Below, piece after piece: positions 57,051 through 64,000 of a stretch of DNA of 64,000 bases. Within the stretch, counting starts at the first letter, position 1, and each line of letters starts with the position of its first letter. Source of the DNA: Antedon mediterranea (Eukaryota; Echinodermata; Crinoidea; Comatulida; Antedonidae); NCBI RefSeq assembly GCF_964355755.1, contig NC_092673.1, forward strand, positions 31,813,001 to 31,877,000. Direction: 5' to 3'. The notes below the pieces were generated by a model. It had not been told where the DNA came from and did not search any database. It saw nothing but the letters and a program-made list of their open reading frames with translations. The translations under genes and the position numbers were made by a program.

Positions 57051-59156
57051 CGGGGGTCAGTCTAATTACCGAAAACAACCGAAAATAGCCGAAAACAACC
57101 GAAAACAACCACAAACAACCGAAAACAACCGTAAACAACCGAAAACAAACCGAAAACAAACCGAACAAAAAATTAAAAAAATCTAAATACCGAAAACAAA
57201 TTTTGTATAATATTTTTTTTAATGTCGCCTTCTGTTGATGGGTGTTTCTAAAGCTAAGACCATACAGAGGCGCAAAAGTCATGGAAGACCCTAATAAATG
57301 GTAGTGTGCACAAAATACAACTCAAAATCGTACAAATTCAATGAAATACACCGTAGATTACATTTACTTACAAAATCTATAAACACATTTCGTTTTTAGT
57401 CTTTTAAAAAACAAAGCATGATTTTACCTAACTTTGCGTTTTCGTCCCCGGTTTTCGCGGTCAGTCTAATTACCGAAAACAACCGAAAATAACCGAAAAC
57501 AACCATAAACAACCGAAAACAACCACAAACAACCGAAAACAACCATAAACAACCAAAAACAACCATAAACAACCGAAAACGAACCGAAAACAAACCGAAA
57601 ACAACATAAAATAATCTAAATACCGAAAACAAATTTGTATAATATTTTTTAAATGTCGCCCTCTATTGATGGGTGTTTCTAAATCTACTAAGACCATAAC
57701 AGAGACAAAAAACCGCGCGCGCAAAAGCCAAGGAAGACCCTACGATGACAGTGTGCACAAAATACAACTAAAAATCGTACAATCAATCAATTGATAACAT
57801 CGCATTTACTTACAGAATCTATAAAAATATTTTAATTTTAGTCTTTCGATTTTTGATCCAGAAACCAGCGCATTACTCCTTACAATAATTATGAATATGT
57901 TAATCCATAGTATAGAAAGTAAATTGACTATGGTTAATCATGATCAATTTAATTATAGATTTTCAAAGATAAATTATACAAAGATACTAGGGACTATAAA
58001 GTATACTTAAAAGAAGCTCACTATAAAGGATTCACAATAAAATCTATTCAGTAAAATTACTGTAGTCGAGTAAATAACGTTTTTATCCTTATCGCTTCAG
58101 TATTCACTTAAGTGACGAAACCGGGGACGAAAACGCAAAGTTAGGTAAAATCATGCTTTGTTTTTGAAAAGACTAAAAACGAAATGTGTTTATAGATTTT
58201 GTAAGTAAATGTAGTCTACGGTGTATTTCATTGAATTTGTACGATTTTTAGTTGTATTTTGTGCACACTACCATTTCGTAGGGTCTTCCATGATTTTTGC
58301 GCCTCTGTGTATGGTCTTAGCTTTAGAAACACCCATCAATAGAGGGCGACATTAAAAAAAATATTATACAAAATTTGTTTTCGGTATTTAGATTTTTTAA
58401 ATTTTGTTTTCGGTTTGTTTTCGGTTTGTTTTCGGTTGTTTACGGTTGTTTTCGGTTGTTTATGGTTGTTTTCGGTTGTTTTCGGTTATTTTCGGTTGTT
58501 TTCGGTAATTAGACTGACCCCCGGTTTTCGTCACTTTATTAAGTGAATACTGAAGCGATTAAGGATAAAAACGTTATTTACTCGACTACAGTAATTTTAC
58601 TGAATAGATTTTATTGTGAATCCTTTATAGTGAGCTTGTTTTAAGTATACTTTATAGTCCCTAGTATTTTTGTATAATTATCTGTGAAAATCTATAATTA
58701 AATCGATCATGATTAACCATAGTCAATTTACTTCTATACTATGGATTAACATATTCACAATTATTGTAAGGAGTAATGCGCTGGTTTCTGGATCAAAAAT
58801 CGAAAGACTAAAATTTAAATATTTTTATAGATTCTGTAAGTAAATGCGATGTTATCATTGATTGATTGCACGATTTTTAGTTGTATTTTGTGCACACTAC
58901 CATCGTAGGGTCTTCCTTGGCTTTTGCGCGCGCGGTTTTGTCTCTGTTATGGTCTTAGATTTAGAAACACCCATCAATAGAGGGCGACAATTAAAAAATA
59001 TTATACAAATTTGTTTTCGGTATTTAGATTATTTTATTTTGTTTTCGGTTTGTTTTCGGTTGTTTATGGTTGCTTTTGGTTGTTTGTGGTTGTTTTCGGT
59101 TGTTCAGGGTTGTTTTCGGTTATTTTCGGTTGTTTTCGGTAATTAGACTGACCGAA
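57051..59156. repeat. Interlaced inverted repeats with CCGAAAACAA arrays
   Basis: Four blocks: A 57051-57457, B 57458-58113, then A reversed 58114-58523 and B reversed 58524-59156. Each block carries one GGTCAGTCTAATTACC end followed by an array of about ten CCGAAAACAA or CCATAAACAA units, then 'ttgatgggtgtttcta' and 'gtgtgcacaaaatacaact'. A and B are themselves diverged copies. The ORFs in the region (FGCLWLFSVV or KQPKTTENNRKQ) are array readings. It is probably a non-autonomous DNA transposon family duplicated in inverted order. Confidence 0.8.
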
Positions 59157-59935
59157 AATACGGTATAAAAATACGGTATAAAATACGGTATTTTTTATAC
59201 CGTATTTTTTAGTACCCCGTTTCTGCTAACAATACTTCTTCGGTGGTCGTGTTAAATTTCATCTTTTTTACCCAAATTGCCATTCATTTATTTGGTCGAT
59301 AATTAAAGGAAGATTTACGTCTCACTTTCAACAGCCTAGCCCTAGTGATAGAGATGTTGTGAGAGCACAGAAAACATCGTAATGGGGACAATTAATTCGT
59401 TCCTTCCCCGAGTTATTGTATTTTGCAATGTTGTACTGCTTTCACAGGCTCTTCAGCTTTGAGTTTACTTGCTTTGGAGACAAGTCTATTCCATACTCCT
59501 GCTTTATTTTTTAGAAATGTCGTTATAAATGTGGTTGTCCCTTTTATAACCTTTTAGTTGGCCAGACAATTTAGCTTCCCCACACAAATTTATTTAGTAA
59601 AACTGTGACGTCTTCGCTCCACATTTTTGCCGAATATATATATACACGTGTGTAAAACAGCTGACAGCGACAGAAAATAAAAACACGAATGTTGACCTTT
59701 TGTCATGTAAAAAAAAAATACGGCATTTTTTATTGGCAGCAGAAACGGGCACAAAAAATACGGTATAAATTTGTAAATACCGTATTTTATCCACAGATTT
59801 TGTGGGGAAAATACGGTATACAAAATACGGTATATTTTTTATGAGCGCAGTTTCTGCTGCCAAAAATATACCGTATATATACGGTATTTAAAAAATACCG
59901 TATAGTATACGGTATTTAGTTGGCAGCAGAAACAG
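59150..59935. mobile_element. Palindrome cluster built on ATACGGTAT
   Basis: Two groups: 59152-59215, and 59725-59935. The word ATACGGTAT or its complement ATACCGTAT occurs well over ten times in both orientations. The second group is bordered by inverted GGCAGCAGAAAC(G/A)GG ends (about 59735 and 59920) with another copy inverted at about 59848, so it is MITE-like. Between the groups, 59216-59724 shows no recognised gene. Confidence 0.6.
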
Positions 59936-59937
59936 GG

Positions 59938-60737
59938 CCACATTTCAGCATCTTGATGTACCTCCTTTTAGACTGAACATTTCCGAATATTTTGTTTCTG
60001 TTTCAGGACCGCGAATCTGGAATGATCTTGATGATAAACTAAAGCATTTTAAATCTCTTTATACTTTTCGTAAATATTTAAAAAAATATCTTATTTCTTG
60101 TTTGTTGAATCCTTTGACGAATGCTAACAAAGGAAAAAAGTTTATAAATACATTTGAAGTTCTTAAAATTAGTACTACTTTATTTTGCTATTTGTAATAA
60201 AAACGCAAAATAATCCACCGATGTGTAATGATTTGGAGATAATACATTGAAATTGTATTCTCCTGAAAGGAAAACATATCTTATCCACACAAGTACTATT
60301 TACGTATCGACAATAAATTTCAGCATCTTGATGTACCTCCTTTTAGACTGAAAATTTTCGAATATTTGGTTTCTGTTTCAGGACCGCGAATCTGGAATGA
60401 TCTTGATGATAAACTAAAGCATTTTAAATCTCTTTATACTTTTCGTAAATATTTTTAAAAATATCTTCTTTCTTTATACTAATTCTAATATTATTATGAT
60501 TGTAGTACACTGAAAGTATCTATTTTTATTTCATCGATTTTGTTTTTATTTATTATTTTATGTAGTAAATTGTATTAGTTTAAATGTATGTGTAAGAAAC
60601 TTCTTTTCTTCTAGAGAAGACCCCAAATGATGGCTTATTACTATGTTTTTATTTATGTACACACCTATAATTATAATTATACTGTATAATGCCATTGTTG
60701 AATAAATAAATGTTTTTTGAACTTGAACTTGAACTGT
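59938..60737 (+). pseudogene. LINE 3' end, duplicated, with TTGAAC tail
   Basis: The frame GPRIWNDLDDKLKHFKSLYT, typical of the last residues of LINE ORF2 proteins, occurs twice (about 60005-60130 and 60383-60460) in near-identical DNA starting 'catttcagcatcttgatgta' or close to it. The second copy ends with TTGAACTTGAACTTGAACT (60716-60735), a LINE 3' tail. Confidence 0.7.
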
Positions 60738-60813
60738 CAATAAACTATCCTGTTGTATGGGAGCATAGATAAGCACAAACAAAAATACAGTTTTTTTTTA
60801 ATGGTTTGATTTT

Positions 60814-60940
60814 ACGGACAACCAAGTAGTACGGACAACCAAGTAGTACGGACAACCAAGTAGTACGGACAACCAAGTAGTACGGACAACCAAGTAGTAC
60901 GGACAACCAAGTAGTACGGACAACCAAGTAGTACGGACAA
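60814..60940. repeat. 17-bp tandem repeat (ACGGACAACCAAGTAGT) x7.5
   Basis: Seven perfect units plus a partial one. The minus-strand ORF with repeated YYLVVRTTWLSVLLGCP is a reading of this array. Confidence 0.95.
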
Positions 60941-61296
60941 GTAATTTTTGACAGTAAATCTGTCTTTGATTTGAAATTATACATTAGTTTGTATACAATA
61001 TACTCTCTAATAAATAATGTACATACCCTATTCATAAAACCGACAAAATAAATAATCAATATTTTGTATTTACATAACTAATTTGTAATTTAAAGCTAAG
61101 CCAATCTAATAATTATTGTTTCAGGCATACATAAATAAAAATAAATTAATTACAATTTGAAATGGATGGTAACTTACCCTTTGAATGGTGTGGACGGTCT
61201 AAATGTTTGTTTTGTGCTTGCTGTACGTTTCTGAATCTTCGGATGACGATGACGTTGTCTTTTGATGACATATTAGTCCAACCAACGAATTGTCCA

Positions 61297-62094
61297 TTAA
61301 TGGTACAAAATGATTGGGCATCCAGATTTTTTTTGCAGAAGAACGTAAAGATGTGCTCCGGCGGTCCACATAATATAAATTGGGTGAAGTGTACGATGAG
61401 ATTCTTCACGTGGATAAAATGTTCTGTTTAATATTCTGTGAATTCGGTCAGTTACACCATTGTACGGCGGGTAAACTGAAATTAGTTCTTGACCGATAAC
61501 ACTCGATAATGCCTGCATTTGCCAAGCGGATGAGTAACCACTTTTATGGCCACAGTCGAGACACGAATGTTTGTAATCTGGACTAGCTAATGCGATTTTG
61601 GAATACTGATGCATGTCCTTATAAAATGTTTCATTTTGAACCATGTCAATGAATGTTCTTACACGGAGTTCCATTGCTTGTAACGGATTTCCCGTTAATG
61701 AAACGGAAACATCATTAAAGAGACACCTACCATCTCCCGCAACAGACATAGGTATCAAATTTGTTCCTCCACATTTACTTATTATCGCTGTTGAAACTTT
61801 ATCGATAATGTACTGGCCACATGGAGAGAAATCGGGTAAATGAAATGGATCATTACGTATAGAAACAACTTTTCTATTTCTGCAATTTTCTTAATTTCGA
61901 TTGCTGTGGTAATTGCTTCTTGGATGCGGGTTATCGAGGCATAAAAGTCAAAATGTCCAAAGGGACTACAACATTGCTTGCATGAGTAATCCAGCGGTGA
62001 ATCGCCCAGAGATCTTAAATTATCTTCTGTTAAATGTTCGCAGTGTATGTGAAACCAACGGCGGCAATAGTCACAATGAACGGAATTTTTCTTA
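61297..62094 (-). pseudogene. PHD finger plus OTU-type cysteine protease, frame-broken
   Basis: The minus strand from 62094 (acceptor ATATAG) reads a PHD-type set, HCDYCRRWFHIHC..DYSCKQCC, followed by a helical stretch. The frame changes at about 61890-61905. It then reads PDFSPCGQYIIDKV and SVAGDGRCLFNDVSVSL, the OTU catalytic Asp-Gly-x-Cys (Cys12 of the 153-residue open segment from 61758), SCLDCGH, YSSAWQMQALSSVIG, VYPPYNGVTD, and ends at AHLYVLL (candidate catalytic His136). OTU proteases cut ubiquitin chains (known); similar PHD/OTU or OTU-only proteins are multicopy in fish and invertebrates (memory). The break may be an unrecognised intron (TTGCAG lies at the point) or a true frameshift. 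Further exons upstream are not in view. Confidence 0.65.
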
Positions 62095-62149
62095 CTATAT
62101 TATATATTAAGTGTAGTCTTTCTATGTAGGATTTTCCCAAGTACTGTAG

Positions 62150-63088
62150 TAAACTTTCCAACCAGGAAGGGTGCAATTCTTGATAAAGTTTTTATGAACT
62201 ATCCAGATATAAATACTGCACCCAAACCGCAAACGACTAGCCCCACTAGGACGCAGTGATCACAACGACATCCTAAAACAGAAGTCCCGCGAAATATGTG
62301 TCATAAAAATTAAAACTCAACCGTACCGTGACGGCTCTGTAAGATGTTTCGGACAGTGGGTTACAGCATATGAATGGGATAACGTGTACAATATAGTTGA
62401 TGCTGAGTCAAAAACCGACGAGTTTATCTCTCTGCTAAATGGAGCATACTCCGACAAGTTTCCAGTTATTACTAAGCGTGTGAGAGAAGCAGATCGACCA
62501 TGGATGACATCTAAAGTTCGGAATCTACTAGATGCTCGACAGAAATCGTATGAAAAGCATGGTAAAACGCAGGAATGGAGGAATCTCCGTAACATGGTGC
62601 AAGCTGGAATTAGAGAAGCCAAACAGTCGTATTATCGTAATTCCCTAAAGAATCTAAAGTCTAACAATGCAGCCAAATGGCATAAGAGGGTTAAACAACT
62701 CTGTAACATGAAAAAACATACTACATTTAGTATGCCTGGCCATTCCGATGAAGATATTGCGGAGAACATTAACAGCCATTTCTCCAGTATTTGCACTAAG
62801 TTAACACCATTAGATATTAAAACGTTGCCTGCTTATTTGCCAGCAAATGATAAACCCCCATATATTTTTGTCGGGCAAGTAAAAGCATTACTTAGCAAAT
62901 TAGTTCCAAGAAAGGCAGGTCACCCCGATGACCTACCTGCACGGTTAATTAGAGACTTTGCCCCTGAATTAGCTCCACCAATTGCTGATATTTTTAATTG
63001 TGGCCTTAAAGAAGGAACATTCCCTAGCGCCTGGAAAAAAGCAACCGCCATTCCAATTCCTAAGGTTAAAGGGGGATTCTGGGTTTAA
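62150..63088 (+). pseudogene. LINE endonuclease end and RT N-terminal fragment
   Basis: Starts in the last part of an APE-type endonuclease (FPTRKGAILDKVF..), a frame change at about 62250, then SDHNDI (the conserved endonuclease SDH). The inter-domain region WVTAYEWDNVYNI, RPWMTSKVRNLLDARQ..YY and the RT start ARLIRDFAPELAPPIADIFN..FPSAWKKATAIPIPKV follow. It ends abruptly at 63088 before the RT palm. A 5'- and 3'-truncated relic. Confidence 0.8.
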
Positions 63089-64000
63089 AATTGCTTTTAA
63101 ATATCGTTTATTTATTAAATAAAAAATATTATAACAATATAGACATGTCAGAATGAAGAAGTAATAACGAGAAATTAAAAAAATTAAATTTCATATACAT
63201 TTTAGGGTAAATTCATGGAAAGTCTGTTTTTCAGCAGCTTAGGGAAGCTCATTAATATTCATGAGATATACACAAAATCACGTCATCAGTGGATTCCAAA
63301 CTCGCGACGTCAAGCTTGTACGTTGTTCTCTCTCCTCTGTCAAACGACGACCACCCGATCATTGTGAAATACATTTTTTGTAGATTTGCTAAGCTAGGTC
63401 TAAAGTGTAATAATAACAGTAGTAGCATATATTTATTTGACATTTAATGAAATACAAAATTTAGTACAGATTACGGAGTCATAAATTATACTATTTTTAT
63501 ACCTCGAATTAATAGTACAGATCGTATATCGGCTTCACGTACTAGGCTAGGCCTAGCCTAAATCATTTTATTCATGCCGGGGTGAGAGCCATTTCTGACT
63601 AGGGATTCCATACCACGATGGCTACGTTAAAACATTTGGGCCATCATTCATGGGCCTAGCCTAGCTAGCCTATTACTAAACGATTGGCCCATAAATAACA
63701 AAACTCAGTCACGATTCCAAACCCATCCTATTAACCAAACTCCTAAACAATCTAAACCTAAAACGTTCTACAAAAATCGGCTGTAAATATTGAGGCAAAA
63801 CAAGGTCCGATCGCCGTCCGCACGTATGGTGTCCCGATCGTCTAATAAGTAGGCCTAGTTTACTCTCCAAAAAAGCGGATACTGCATCAAGCAAGTAGAC
63901 CGGTATTAGGAAGGAGACCTAGCCTAGCCTAGCCGATCCGGCCCAGTTAAAAATTGAGCTAGCTAGTGTAGTAGACCCTATGCGAATTGATACTACCAGG
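63089..64000. other. AT-rich DNA with GGCCTAG stretches, no gene recognised
   Basis: GGCCTAG words at 63545-63560, 63650-63675 and 63915-63935. No exon recognised. Confidence 0.5.

Noticed and set aside
57396-57724. Phe/Val/Gly-rich ORFs resembling membrane proteins
   Set aside because: Translations of the CCGAAAACAA arrays on the reverse strand.
60745-61059. Repeated YLVVRTTWLSVLLG protein
   Set aside because: Reading of the 17-bp tandem repeat, without splice or homology support.

Overview
The window is animal nuclear DNA: AT-rich, with spliced genes, GT/AG introns, microsatellites and a very high load of mobile elements. Two host genes are recognisable from their exons: a mitochondrial HSD17B10-type dehydrogenase (12.9-14.5 kb, +) and two exons of an RBPMS/couch-potato-type RNA-binding protein (29.9 and 34.9 kb, -). 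A Gmr1-type Ty3/gypsy element with integrase before reverse transcriptase, a BEL/Pao element, Penelope-type hammerhead ribozymes and abundant AGGCCTA low-complexity DNA point to an invertebrate deuterostome. An echinoderm is my best guess; the species is not determined.

Layout. 1-2.64 kb: a complex repeat block, with a second copy at 14.81-16.62 kb, so the two copies bracket HSD17B10. 2.84-8.92 kb: a young BEL/Pao element with matching 729-bp LTRs and a 5-bp target duplication; its single long ORF lacks the reverse transcriptase domain. 9-12.8 kb: non-coding DNA with an inverted repeat pair and GCCTAG-rich DNA. 12.87-14.50 kb: HSD17B10 exons, one intron carrying a MITE that ends just before the splice acceptor. 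19.3-22.0 kb (-): a frame-broken multi-exon gene of an uncharacterised multicopy family. 22.1-25.2 kb: a foldback element with a 10-bp target duplication, nested in a hAT-like terminal repeat pair. 25.6-34.9 kb: RBPMS exons in long introns with several palindromes. 35.5-37.3 kb: diverged repeats carrying TGACGTCA. 37.3-38.6 kb: a LINE 3' fragment split by a hAT-like MITE. 38.6-44.2 kb: the defective Gmr1-type element. 45.1-47.3 kb (-): a broken Ulp1 protease/PHD finger gene. 47.7-48.3 kb: perfect 231-bp inverted arms, each holding a hammerhead ribozyme. 48.4-56.6 kb: a candidate 8.2-kb element flanked by (TA)n, with TTGGGAGACA repeats at both ends, a spliced basic-protein gene with a triplicated exon, and a 12 x 113-bp satellite. 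57.0-59.9 kb: interlaced inverted repeats and an ATACGGTAT palindrome cluster. 59.9-63.1 kb: LINE fragments and a broken PHD/OTU protease gene (-).

No operon-like organisation is present. The two host genes look unrelated, and almost everything else is retrotransposon, DNA transposon or derived repeat. Strongest leads: the RT-less young BEL element; the inverted hammerhead pair; the 8.2-kb (TA)n-flanked element; the foldback element with its target duplication; and two separate genes that join a PHD finger to a ubiquitin/SUMO-type cysteine protease. All calls are from reading the sequence; no database search was possible.
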